Shown: in pieces, positions 33,721 through 42,044 of the stretch
Layout: the number at the start of each line of letters is the position of its first letter
Numbering within the stretch: position 1 is the stretch's first letter
Assembly: GCF_013402815.2 (NCBI RefSeq)
Contig: NZ_CP058601.1
Location: forward strand, 3,348,001-3,412,000
Direction: 5' to 3'
DNA length: 64,000 nt
From: Natrinema halophilum
GTDB taxonomy: Archaea > Halobacteriota > Halobacteria > Halobacteriales > Natrialbaceae
Translations under genes and position numbers: made by a program
The notes under the pieces: generated by a model
What the model saw: the letters and a program-made list of their open reading frames with translations, nothing else
Database searches by the model: none
What the model was told of the DNA's origin: nothing

Positions 33721-33737
33721 GTCGTAAGTTATACGAC
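33721..33737. promoter_or_regulatory. Palindrome over the TATA region of the 78-residue gene
   Basis: GTCGTA-AGTTA-TACGAC has six-base arms and overlaps the likely TATA box of the minus-strand gene starting at 33708, as an operator would. Confidence 0.5.
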
Positions 33738-33908
33738 ACTCACCACCCGCTTACTATTTCCGGTATTTACTGTATTAGGTATATACTTTATTTAGTAATA
33801 ATTAAGTGGGTGGGCGACAGACCAGAAAGTAGAGACACAGGGTGGCTGGGAAAACCGATTCTCGGCCGGGTGCTGAAGACACCCGACCTGTGTCCCGTGG
33901 TAAGGACA

Positions 33909-34289
33909 ATGTCGATTACAACCTCTCCAACGGAAGAAGTTTCGGATAGAGCAGCACAGTCCAACAACCCAGTCCTCGAGTGTCGCTCGTGGAACGATGA
34001 CTACGTCGGCGAAGACACTGAAGGCCGACATCACCACGTCGAGTACAAACGAGGGCGTATCGTCGTCACAGAATCCAGATCCAACCATGGTGATTCCGGC
34101 GCAGTTCCCGTATTCTCACTCGAGGGTCCGATTCTACGCACAGAAGCCATCGAACTTGGCCCGATAGGCGACGGTGGCGAGGACCTCCGGCGTTGGATCC
34201 AGTTCATCGATCAGGAGTGTGGTGGCTGGGCCGACCGACCGGTCTCCGCAGCTAATCAGGCACAGGACGTCCTCGAGGAGATCCTCTAA
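33909..34289 (+). CDS. Acidic element protein
   Basis: The product is 126 residues from the ATG at 33909. A longer in-frame start at 33810 would lie in sequence with no coding look. It starts MSITTSPTEEVSDRAAQSNN and includes VLECRSWNDDYVGEDTEGRH and AIELGPIGDGGEDLRRWIQF. No family is recognised; the style matches haloarchaeal plasmid or provirus genes. The next gene begins two bases after the stop. Confidence 0.55.
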   Translation: MSITTSPTEEVSDRAAQSNNPVLECRSWNDDYVGEDTEGRHHHVEYKRGRIVVTESRSNHGDSGAVPVFSLEGPILRTEAIELGPIGDGGEDLRRWIQFIDQECGGWADRPVSAANQAQDVLEEIL

Positions 34290-34291
34290 CG

Positions 34292-34468
34292 ATGTCCGCC
34301 AGAGACCGACACCAGAGCCTCCGCAGTGAGCAACTCGAGCGCGAGGCCAAACGCCAAACCCGACTCCTCGCAGAAGCGAAGGCGTTCGCCGGACCAGATT
34401 TCGACGACTCCACTTTCACGACGACTGACACCCAAGCCACTGACTCAAACCCGGAGGTCGAAGCATGA
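34292..34468 (+). CDS. 58-residue charged helical protein
   Basis: The frame starts MSARDRHQSLRSEQLEREAK and continues RQTRLLAEAKAFAGPDFDDS. A basic/acidic amphipathic helix is followed by a threonine-rich acidic tail. The stop overlaps the next start (ATGA at 34465-34468). It is listed because it is tightly coupled on both sides. Function unknown. Confidence 0.5.
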   Translation: MSARDRHQSLRSEQLEREAKRQTRLLAEAKAFAGPDFDDSTFTTTDTQATDSNPEVEA

Positions 34469-34653
34469 CCAACGGACCCGATCATCCGATCCGAGTCCGT
34501 CTCGAGGAAGTCCTCGCGGACGTGTGGATTCTCGACGGCGAGATCATCCAGCCGCTGTCGCTCGAGCCGGCAATCCAAAACCTCGAGGAGACGATCGAGG
34601 TGTACAAGCGCATCGAGGCAGACGACTCTTACTCCACGGAGGAGGACCGATGA
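34465..34653 (+). CDS. 62-residue protein of the coupled set
   Basis: It starts MTNGPDHPIRVRLEEVLADV and continues WILDGEIIQPLSLEPAIQNL, with a helical acidic C-terminus. The start overlaps the previous stop and the end overlaps the next start (ATGA at 34650-34653). Function unknown. Confidence 0.55.
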   Translation: MTNGPDHPIRVRLEEVLADVWILDGEIIQPLSLEPAIQNLEETIEVYKRIEADDSYSTEEDR

Positions 34654-35048
34654 CGGACTCCTCCGTCTGGCTGGCGTCGGTCTGTGAGAGCGACCTCGAG
34701 TCGCCCGACGGCCAACCACAGCCGACGCGGACTGAGATCCACCATCCATGTCTCCTCGAGCAGCAATTCGAGGGCGCACGGATCACGGCAGGCGAGATCG
34801 TTCCCTGCAAAGACTGCAGCGACCACCTCCACGAAGGGCATCCAGTAAGCGGTCGAGCCTGTCGGTACTCCGACGAGCCGACCTACACGATTGCGGCCGT
34901 CTACTGTGCCGGCTGCGCTCCCACCAAGCTGACGGAGACCGCGAACGGTCGCGAGGACGTCCTCCTCGACGCTGATCTCGGACTCGCGATGGCGGGTCAG
35001 ACGCACTGGACGATACTCGTCGAGCCCACGATCGTGGCCACTGCCTGA
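34650..35048 (+). CDS. Cysteine-pair protein, end of the coupled set
   Basis: The product is 132 residues, starting MTDSSVWLASVCESDLESPD. A zinc-ribbon-like arrangement is visible: CKDCSDHL near 54 and AVYCAGCAPTKL near 88, with additional HPCLL and ACRYSD. It is the last of four genes linked by two-base gaps or ATGA overlaps, a layout typical of haloarchaeal plasmid operons. Function unknown. Confidence 0.6.
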   Translation: MTDSSVWLASVCESDLESPDGQPQPTRTEIHHPCLLEQQFEGARITAGEIVPCKDCSDHLHEGHPVSGRACRYSDEPTYTIAAVYCAGCAPTKLTETANGREDVLLDADLGLAMAGQTHWTILVEPTIVATA

Positions 35049-35243
35049 GCACCACTCCCCCGCATAGCCTCCCTGAACGGTGCTCTCCTCACGACCGGCC
35101 AGTCTCCAATGGCCACGACGCCAGCAGTCGCCTTATCCTCGAGACGGGCAACCCATCCGTCTCGATAGCGGCAGTGTTCTGACTTCTGGCCGACCTTCGA
35201 GCTCCGTTCTGGCGAACGACCTTCGATTTCCTCCATTCCCCCG

Positions 35244-36098
35244 ATGACACCCATCACTCCCGACAGTGACGTATCGATCCGAGACCACCTCCAGCAGCTC
35301 GAGGCACGGATCGACGATCTCGAGAGCGAGAACGACGCTCTTCGAGAGACAGTTTCCGAGCAGAGCGACCAGATCGAAGACCAACAGCAACAGATCGAAG
35401 CCCTCCAAGAAGAGAACGCACGGCTGGACGCAGTCGCACAGGCGGCCCTGAAGAAAGCCGGCGCGAACAAGGACCGAATCGCCGAACTCCAGACGCGAGA
35501 ACTCGAGAAAGGCGCGCATCTCCTCGCCGATCACGTTGATCCTGACGCACTTGCGGACGGCGTCGAACGCCTCGAGCGATTCACCAAAGAGGACGATACG
35601 TACATGCGGATTCCCGACTCCGACGATCCTCTCGATCGGGGTGGATCGGTCACGCTATCCCACGGCGATCTCCTGCCGATCCAGCAACTGGTCCAGATGG
35701 ACGACGATATGCTCCGGTCGTCGACGAACTCCTTGCCGTCTCGACTCGCGGTAAAACTCTGGCGAGCTCGGAGTGACCCCAGCGTCGGCGACGATCCGTG
35801 GCAAGAGGGCTGCAAGGGTGTTCGTGAGTACGTCAAAGCCAGTGATATGAAACACTGGATCCGCCGGCAGGAAACGGGTGTGAGTGACGCCTACGCGAAG
35901 AAGCTCGTCTCGAGGATGATCGATGCCTTGCTCGAACTCTCCGAGAACCGCTTGGCGATTCGGAAGCGGACCGAACGCAAGAATGGACTACCGTACACGG
36001 AACGGCGGGTGCTGCTGAAGGCGGATGCCTCGATTCCGGGGGCAACTGCTGCATCGACTGGATCACCGGAGACGGCTGGTGTCCACGGATACGACTGA
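35244..36098 (+). CDS. Coiled-coil protein with possible DNA-binding C-terminus
   Basis: The product is 284 residues. Residues 10-60 form a strong heptad coiled coil (LQQLEARIDDLESENDALRE, QIEDQQQQIEALQEENARLD). A middle domain follows (ADHVDPDALADGVERLERFT), then a helical C-terminal domain (VREYVKASDMKHWIRRQETG, VSDAYAKKLVSRMIDALLEL) with an HTH look and the basic RKRTERKNGLPYTERRVLL. I recall similar proteins on haloarchaeal plasmids and in provirus regions. Function unknown. Confidence 0.65.
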   Translation: MTPITPDSDVSIRDHLQQLEARIDDLESENDALRETVSEQSDQIEDQQQQIEALQEENARLDAVAQAALKKAGANKDRIAELQTRELEKGAHLLADHVDPDALADGVERLERFTKEDDTYMRIPDSDDPLDRGGSVTLSHGDLLPIQQLVQMDDDMLRSSTNSLPSRLAVKLWRARSDPSVGDDPWQEGCKGVREYVKASDMKHWIRRQETGVSDAYAKKLVSRMIDALLELSENRLAIRKRTERKNGLPYTERRVLLKADASIPGATAASTGSPETAGVHGYD

Positions 36099-36690
36099 CC
36101 ACAGGGAGTGACCACCGCCCAACCGGGCAAACTTGGGTCCACGAAACATCTGACCCACCGCGATCGCGGCTGTACGTATGATCTCGTTACTTGGTAGTCT
36201 CTCGTTCGATCGGTCGACGTCGGTCCCTGCTCGAGACGAGATCTGGCGTGTTCCCCGCGGACAGCAGGTGTGTCTCGGGTAACAACCTGATTACGTCCAC
36301 TTCAAGTATTCCAACGCTGGCAAGGACGCTACAACCCCCTCAAGACACTACGTATTCCCAGAAATGGACCACTGCAAGTGGATATCGGTGATGATAGCAG
36401 TAGCAGTAGTGGCCCGGTGGCGTTTCGTCTTGCAGTGGCACACGACGTCGGTGACGCTCGAGACGACGCGGGCTTCTATAGTATTCATCCGAATATAATC
36501 TTGAAGTTACTGTATATTTCAGACATAGATTATGGGATACTTTCAGATGTTTGCCGAGATACCATGTGTGAACGACTGAGTACTTGATATCGGGAGAACT
36601 CGGATGCTGTTATATCATAGACGATTAATTCCATCCAAACAGATATAATTCGGGACCTAACAATGTGATGTCGGTTGTACTTTTCCACTA
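36099..36690. other. Right edge of the accessory region, no gene seen
   Basis: About 590 bases. The left part is of mixed composition, and the right part (36480-36690) is AT-rich and leads to the asparagine synthase start. I see no attachment-site copy, integrase or repeat, so the right border of the second accessory layer is not defined. Confidence 0.45.
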
Positions 36691-38601
36691 ATGTGCGGTA
36701 TTGTCGGCGCATACGGGTGGACGGACGAGCCTACACTCTCGTCTATGCTAGACTGGATCGAGCATCGCGGACCGGACGAAGAGGGGAGATATCTCGACCG
36801 GGACGCGGAGATAATGATGGGGGCACGCCGCCTCTCGATTGTTGATCTAGCCGGGGGGTCACAGCCGAAGTGTAACGAAGATGGGACGATCAGCGTCGTC
36901 TTCAACGGGGAGATATACAATCACGAGACCCTCCGGGAGTCGCTCGAGCGGGACGGGCATCGGTTCGAGAGCGAGTCCGACACCGAGGTCCTGGTCCATC
37001 TCTGGGAGGAGTACGGCGAAGCGATGGTCGACCATCTCGACGGGATGTTCGCCGTTTCGATCTGGGACGAAGCGACGAATACGGTCTTTCTCGCCCGTGA
37101 CCGTCTCGGAATCAAACCACTGTACTACGGACGAGCGGGTGGCGGCTACGTGTGGGGAAGCGAGCTTCCCGCGGTGCTGATCGGAGGCGTCGATCGAACG
37201 ATCGACCCCGCGGCCGTCTTCAATCACTTCTCGCTCGAGTACACGCCCGGTTCGCAGACGCTGTTGCGGGACGTCCGAAAGGTAAAACCTGGTCACACGG
37301 TAACGATCGGGCCCGACGGCGCTCGGGAGCGGGAGTACTGGAACGTTCTGGACGTCGAAACGGGCGGCTCGACGCTGAGTTTCGAAGCGGCGGCCGATCG
37401 ATTGCGGAGCATGTTGGAACGGTCGGTCGAGAACCGCCTCATGGCGGACGTACCCGTCGGAGCGTTTCTCTCCGGGGGGCTCGACTCGTCGGCTATCGTC
37501 GGCATCGCTTCAAAATACAGGGACGATCCGCTCGATACCTACGCCGTCTCCTTCGATAATCCGCGGTTCGACGAGAGCGAAGAGGCCCGTCTCGTTGCCG
37601 ACCACTTCGGAACGAACCACCACGAGGTCAACGTCGACCTCTCCTCGATGGAACTGTTCGACGAGATGATCCGGTATCTCGGCGAGCCGACGGGCCACCT
37701 GCAGATGCTCCCCCTCTTTCTCCTCTCAGAACGCGCCAGCGAAGACGTAAAAGTCGCCCTCGCGGGCGAAGGCGCCGACGAGCTGTTCGCGGGCTATCCC
37801 CGGTATCGACAGGTGTCGGAGTACAAACGAAACGTCGATTTCCTCCCGCAGTTCACCCACGACATCGCAGGCTCCATCGCCCCGATTTCGCCGGTGGGCG
37901 GCAAGTACCTCAGGTACTACTCGTGGTTGAGAGACAATACCGAGGTAACGCTGCACCACACGTGTGGGTTCATGCCGTTTCGACCGGAACCCGACGAGTT
38001 TCTCGACACAGGGGAAACCGCCGAGACGGCGGGACTCCGAGCGCACGTGAGCGAATTGACCGAGCAAATCGATGATCCGGCCCCCGAGCAGCACATGTCG
38101 GCCTTCGAGGCGAACTACACCCTGCCCAACTTCCACCTCTTCAAAGCGGACCACACGAGCATGGCGCAGTCGCTGGAGCTCCGAGTCCCGTTCCTGTCGG
38201 CCGACATCGCGGAGTTCGCCCACTCCCTTCCGATCGAGTACAAGGTCACAGAGGGGAACGCCAAGCGGGTGCTCAAACGCGCAGTCGACGACCTGCTTCC
38301 TGACGAGATCATAGAGCGCAAGAAGATGGGGATGCGACCGCCCGTCACGGACTGGTTCCGGGAGGAACACGCGGCGATCGAGACGTGGTTCGCCAGGGAG
38401 AAACTCGAGAACGCGCCGTACGTCAACGCGGACAGGGCAACGGCGTTACGGGCCGCACACCGGCGCGGTGACGAGTCGGTGGGGCGAACGCTCTGGATGA
38501 TTCTCACGTACGTTGCGTGGTATCATACGTTTATCGACGAGCACACCTCGATCATCGGTGCCACTGCGAAAGACACCCACACGCCAATTTCTAGTTCCTG
38601 A
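36691..38601 (+). CDS. asnB: Asparagine synthase (glutamine-hydrolysing)
   Basis: The product is 636 residues. Cys2 (MCGIVGAYGW) is the N-terminal nucleophile of the class II glutaminase domain (about 1-210; RLSIVDLAGGSQP, FNGEIYNHE). The synthetase domain has the PP-loop LSGGLDSSAIVGIAS near 260 and LAGEGADELFAGYPRY near 355. It makes asparagine from aspartate, glutamine and ATP, or a related amidation in surface-glycan pathways, where AsnB-like proteins are common. It stands alone, with the convergent DUF389 gene close behind. Confidence 0.93.
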   Translation: MCGIVGAYGWTDEPTLSSMLDWIEHRGPDEEGRYLDRDAEIMMGARRLSIVDLAGGSQPKCNEDGTISVVFNGEIYNHETLRESLERDGHRFESESDTEVLVHLWEEYGEAMVDHLDGMFAVSIWDEATNTVFLARDRLGIKPLYYGRAGGGYVWGSELPAVLIGGVDRTIDPAAVFNHFSLEYTPGSQTLLRDVRKVKPGHTVTIGPDGAREREYWNVLDVETGGSTLSFEAAADRLRSMLERSVENRLMADVPVGAFLSGGLDSSAIVGIASKYRDDPLDTYAVSFDNPRFDESEEARLVADHFGTNHHEVNVDLSSMELFDEMIRYLGEPTGHLQMLPLFLLSERASEDVKVALAGEGADELFAGYPRYRQVSEYKRNVDFLPQFTHDIAGSIAPISPVGGKYLRYYSWLRDNTEVTLHHTCGFMPFRPEPDEFLDTGETAETAGLRAHVSELTEQIDDPAPEQHMSAFEANYTLPNFHLFKADHTSMAQSLELRVPFLSADIAEFAHSLPIEYKVTEGNAKRVLKRAVDDLLPDEIIERKKMGMRPPVTDWFREEHAAIETWFAREKLENAPYVNADRATALRAAHRRGDESVGRTLWMILTYVAWYHTFIDEHTSIIGATAKDTHTPISSS

Positions 38602-38668
38602 TCAACTGCACGCGGTGTCACGTCAACTGCTACTGGTCCCGTGTGGAGAAGTTAGTGCCGACTACCCG

Positions 38669-40000
38669 TCACGCGAGCGGTGAGTGCCATCGAGATTCGG
38701 TCGTCACGGGAATCGGTTCGGACTCCTGGGCGACGACGAACCCGACTCGCACGCCCACGTTCTCGCCGGTCGTCTCCTCGAGATGGCGATCGAGGCGATC
38801 CGCGAGGTTCGGCCGAACAGCCGTGGCGTTCGACCGGCCGACGATGACCGTGACGGTCGGATCGTTCTCGAGGACGATGTCCTGGGAGTCGTAGGCAACC
38901 GCCACGGATTCGAGTTCGTATTCCGAAAGCGAGGATTCGTCGAAAAACCGCTCCGTTTCGGCGGTCGCCCGGTGTTCGAACGTCGTCGTCTGATAGGACG
39001 CGAACGTGACCAGTCCGAGCACGACCGACAGCACGACGAGCGCGATGACGAGTACCGCGCCACGTCTGAGCACCGCCGTTCGGACGGATGCTCGTTGGTC
39101 AGTCAGTTCGGGTCGGTACCCGCTGAGCCAGAAGATCGCCAGCGCGGAGAGGTTAATCGACAGAAGGTTTACCAGCACCAGCACGGTGGCGCTCGCGGCC
39201 ACTTCTGGGAACCCCCAGGCGATTCCCAGCCCCGCAGTCGCCGCGGGTGGAATGAGTGCGACTGCGATCGCGACGCCGACGAGCGTCGATCCGGAACCGC
39301 GTGAGACGCTGATCGCGCCGGCGATCCCCGATCCGAAGGCGATAAACAGCGAGAGGAAGTCGGGGCTCGTCCGTTCGGCGACCTGCGGGATCGTTCGAAT
39401 GTCGGTCCCAGGCGGGACGATCACCGTTCCCCGGAGTAGCGCCCCGAGTGCGGCGGCCACGGCGATCGCCAGCATGAGGCCGACGACCTGCAGCGTGATG
39501 CCCCGGGTCGCCAGCTCGCGGTCGGCGAGCACGCTGCCGGCGCTGGCGGTGATCGCCGGTCCCATCAGCGGTGCAACGACCATCGCGCCGATGATCGTCG
39601 CCGCGGAGTCGAGTAACAGCCCCCCTGTGGCGATGATGGTGCTCAGCACGATGAACGCGAAATACGTCGACCGCGCCGGTGCGAGACTCTGTGCGTTCGC
39701 CTTTAACACCTCCCGCGAAACCCGATTTCCCGGGTACAGCGCCTGTAGCGACTCGATCCGCTCGGAGACGACGGTTTCGGTCGGTAACACGATGGTGTAC
39801 GCGCTCTCGCTGATACCGGCGCTTCGCAGGTTCTCGAGTACGGGTTCGACGCCGGTCGGAGGCACCGGAAACTGGACCATCGCCTCGAACTCGCCCCGGC
39901 CGGTCTCCTCGAACACGGCGTAATCGATCCCCTGCTCGTCCAGCGCAGCTATCACCGATTCGCGATTCCCGTCGGGAACCAACACCTGTACGAGGCGCAT
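38669..40000 (-). CDS. DUF389/TIGR00341-family membrane protein
   Basis: The product is 443 residues. A soluble N-terminal ferredoxin-like part (MRLVQVLVPDGNRESVIAAL to about 100) is followed by seven or so helices. The first includes the family signature TGGLLLDSAATIIGAMVVAP, then LMGPAITASAGSVLADRELA; AVALIPPAATAGLGIAWGFP comes later. Function unproven. The family occurs in archaea and cyanobacteria. Confidence 0.85.
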   Translation of the reverse strand: MRLVQVLVPDGNRESVIAALDEQGIDYAVFEETGRGEFEAMVQFPVPPTGVEPVLENLRSAGISESAYTIVLPTETVVSERIESLQALYPGNRVSREVLKANAQSLAPARSTYFAFIVLSTIIATGGLLLDSAATIIGAMVVAPLMGPAITASAGSVLADRELATRGITLQVVGLMLAIAVAAALGALLRGTVIVPPGTDIRTIPQVAERTSPDFLSLFIAFGSGIAGAISVSRGSGSTLVGVAIAVALIPPAATAGLGIAWGFPEVAASATVLVLVNLLSINLSALAIFWLSGYRPELTDQRASVRTAVLRRGAVLVIALVVLSVVLGLVTFASYQTTTFEHRATAETERFFDESSLSEYELESVAVAYDSQDIVLENDPTVTVIVGRSNATAVRPNLADRLDRHLEETTGENVGVRVGFVVAQESEPIPVTTESRWHSPLA

Positions 40001-40105
40001 GTGGACGGTACGTCGACGCCGTGACCGATAGTTGACGGGGCATCACTGCTTACCGTACGAACCGAGTAGCAACCGAATGCGACCGGATCGCCCGCATCCG
40101 GGTCG

Positions 40106-40441
40106 TCATCCCAGCTGTTGACTGAGACGATTGTACAACCAGGCGAAGATGTATCCGCCGGTAAACGCGTCGACGAACGCCCATGCAGCCCCGATAGCGA
40201 GTCCGGGTACGGTTTCGCTGTAGCCGCGATACACGTCGGCGAGTAGCCGTTCCCATCGTCTACCCCATCCTATTCGGGCGGTAAGCCCGAGGACTGCGAC
40301 TCCGCCGGCCCAGAGAATCCCGCAGGCCAACCCGAACGCCGTGGGCTCGAGTCGAGATGGCTCCGAGCCGGTGGCGGATCGCGTGGTGTGTATCGGCTCG
40401 GACATCGATTCCGTCGTTGTGTGTTCCCTCTCTTCGCTCAT
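40106..40441 (-). CDS. Holin-like small membrane protein
   Basis: The product is 111 residues from the ATG at 40441 (an ATG five codons upstream at 40456 is possible). A polar N-terminal 40 residues precede LACGILWAGGVAVLGLTARI (helix 1) and GLAIGAAWAFVDAFTGGYIF (helix 2), ending AWLYNRLSQQLG. This two-helix pattern with a conserved W-G/A-F-V/I-D-x-F-x-G-G is annotated as bacteriophage holin in archaeal genomes, though no lysis role is known. It lies 105 bases upstream of, and in the same direction as, the DUF389 gene. Confidence 0.65.
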   Translation of the reverse strand: MSEEREHTTTESMSEPIHTTRSATGSEPSRLEPTAFGLACGILWAGGVAVLGLTARIGWGRRWERLLADVYRGYSETVPGLAIGAAWAFVDAFTGGYIFAWLYNRLSQQLG

Positions 40442-41030
40442 AGGGTCTCCCTCCATTCGAGTATCGTCCGACAGAACCGCGCCGACGGACTCACGCGGAC
40501 GTACTATGGACCTCGTTATAAACTGGTACCGATATTCCCGCGGACAGTACCGACGACGAACCGGTCCGATCGCTGATCGAATCGCCCCCTCACCGCCGGG
40601 GTCAACCAGTCGTGGCCAGCTATCTCCGACACGGCGGTCGAATCCACGAGTTGGCGACTTACCGCCCGCTCGAAACCGGGACACTCGTACGCAACAACTC
40701 TACTGATATTGATCCGAAATGGGAAATATTAACACCGAAGGTATGCGTATCGAATTTTGGGGTGACGCCCTGCCCCCGGCGGAATAAAATGACAGACCGT
40801 AGTGGCCCTCACCGAAGGCTACTGGCCGAAGGCACACGACGAACTCGGTGCGGCCGAGGACACGGCCGCTGCCGGGCGACCGTCCGAGCCGAAACCGGTA
40901 GCCGACAGGTTTCGGTCGCTGGACTGTCACTCAGAAAGCCCCCCGGGGCCACGCGGGACGCCGAGGCCCGGCGATAGGCACCGTGTTGAAGCCGCGTCGA
41001 AGAACTCCCGCGGATCCGTTTTCCGCGTCA
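40442..41030. other. Intergenic stretch between holin-like and PhiH1-type genes
   Basis: About 590 bases. A TATA-like GTTTATAACG on the minus strand near 40515 could serve the holin-like gene. Open frames on the plus strand (for example 40612-40977) are arginine-rich and not convincing. No repeat was seen. Confidence 0.4.
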
Positions 41031-41321
41031 TCACTCCGTTTTCGGCTCGAGTTCTGCGGCGTCGAGTTCTTCGTTGAGAAATGCTCGCCCCTCGTCCGTG
41101 AGGCGGTAGAGTCCCTGGGCGATCCGACTGACCAGACCGTACTCCGCGAGTTTCGAAAGCCGCACGCTGGCGTGACTCCGGGAACAGACGTCGAAGTTCT
41201 CGACGGCCTGTGGTGTCAAATTACCCTCATCTCGCATCGTTTCCAAGATGTGCTCGTCGACCGGACGCATCCAGTCGGCCCGTTGTCGTGCCACGTCTAT
41301 GGTGGGCCGGTTCGTAACCAT
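41031..41321 (-). CDS. PhiH1-repressor-like winged-helix protein
   Basis: The product is 96 residues, or 79 if it starts at the internal MRPVDEHILETM. The winged helix runs VDEHILETMRDEGNLTPQAV, ENFDVCSRSHASVRLSKLAE, YGLVSRIAQGLYRLTDEGRA. This matches the family of the haloarchaeal phage PhiH1 repressor, of which each genome has many chromosomal copies. The target is unknown. Confidence 0.8.
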   Translation of the reverse strand: MVTNRPTIDVARQRADWMRPVDEHILETMRDEGNLTPQAVENFDVCSRSHASVRLSKLAEYGLVSRIAQGLYRLTDEGRAFLNEELDAAELEPKTE

Positions 41322-41518
41322 AGGTTTACCGACTTGTATGAAATTGGTAATGAAACGTCATAAATCGATACCGAACCGTTACATTCTGATTGTAAATCGT
41401 TAGAAAAATATAAACGAACGGAGGCCGACCACTCGAGTGAGTCGGCTCCATCGGATTCTGACAGTCCGACGTACCCCTGCACGCCGGAGTCGGGTCACCA
41501 TCACAGGAGAGACCGCCC

Positions 41519-41863
41519 ATGCAACCCGAACGATCCAACCCTGAAGACGCACGTTTCCCCACTAACAGTCGTATCGCCGCCCGATCTCGCGTCCGCGACG
41601 ATTCACCAGACCACCAGCCGTCGCCGACCTCCTCACGTCCCGACGAGGTACTCGCGGACGGCGGGCGCGAGCCCGGATCCATCGAGTCCCGTCTCGAGGA
41701 GATCGACAAACAGGCCGAAATCGTCCTCGAGACCGTCGATGAACGGGATCTCGAGGCGACCGCCAGACGCGCCGTCGAGAGCTATCTCGAGACGATTCGA
41801 TTCGAGATTGCGGCCGTGGATCACCTTCTGGAACGCGATGTGCCGTCCGACGACGATACCTGA
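41519..41863 (+). CDS. Haloarchaeal protein with disordered N-terminus and helical C-terminus
   Basis: The product is 114 residues. Residues 1-55 are polar and low in complexity (DSPDHQPSPTSSRPDEV). Residues 60-105 form an acidic helical segment (RLEEIDKQAEIVLETVDERD, LEATARRAVESYLETIRFEI). A GGAGAG ribosome-binding sequence lies ten bases before the ATG. No family is recognised. Confidence 0.5.
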   Translation: MQPERSNPEDARFPTNSRIAARSRVRDDSPDHQPSPTSSRPDEVLADGGREPGSIESRLEEIDKQAEIVLETVDERDLEATARRAVESYLETIRFEIAAVDHLLERDVPSDDDT

Positions 41864-42044
41864 CTCACGCGACGCGCACGATCAGTGCAGGCCGATGGCT
41901 GATTCGGAGGCCGCGACCGTCGTCGCTCGCTGCTATCTGCGCCGACGGACGACGCTACTGTGAAGCTGCTCGAGACGACGGTGTGACGTAATCGCGCGGC
42001 TGCTCGAGGTAATCGGGAAAACGGTGACCGAGTGACGAATGCGG

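Noticed and set aside
19245-36098. CRISPR array or cas genes in the accessory region
   Set aside because: No regularly spaced repeats and no Cas-like motifs were seen anywhere in the window.
36378-36587. 69-residue frame in the gap before asnB
   Set aside because: Serine run and AT-rich tail, no motif or promoter spacing; probably chance.
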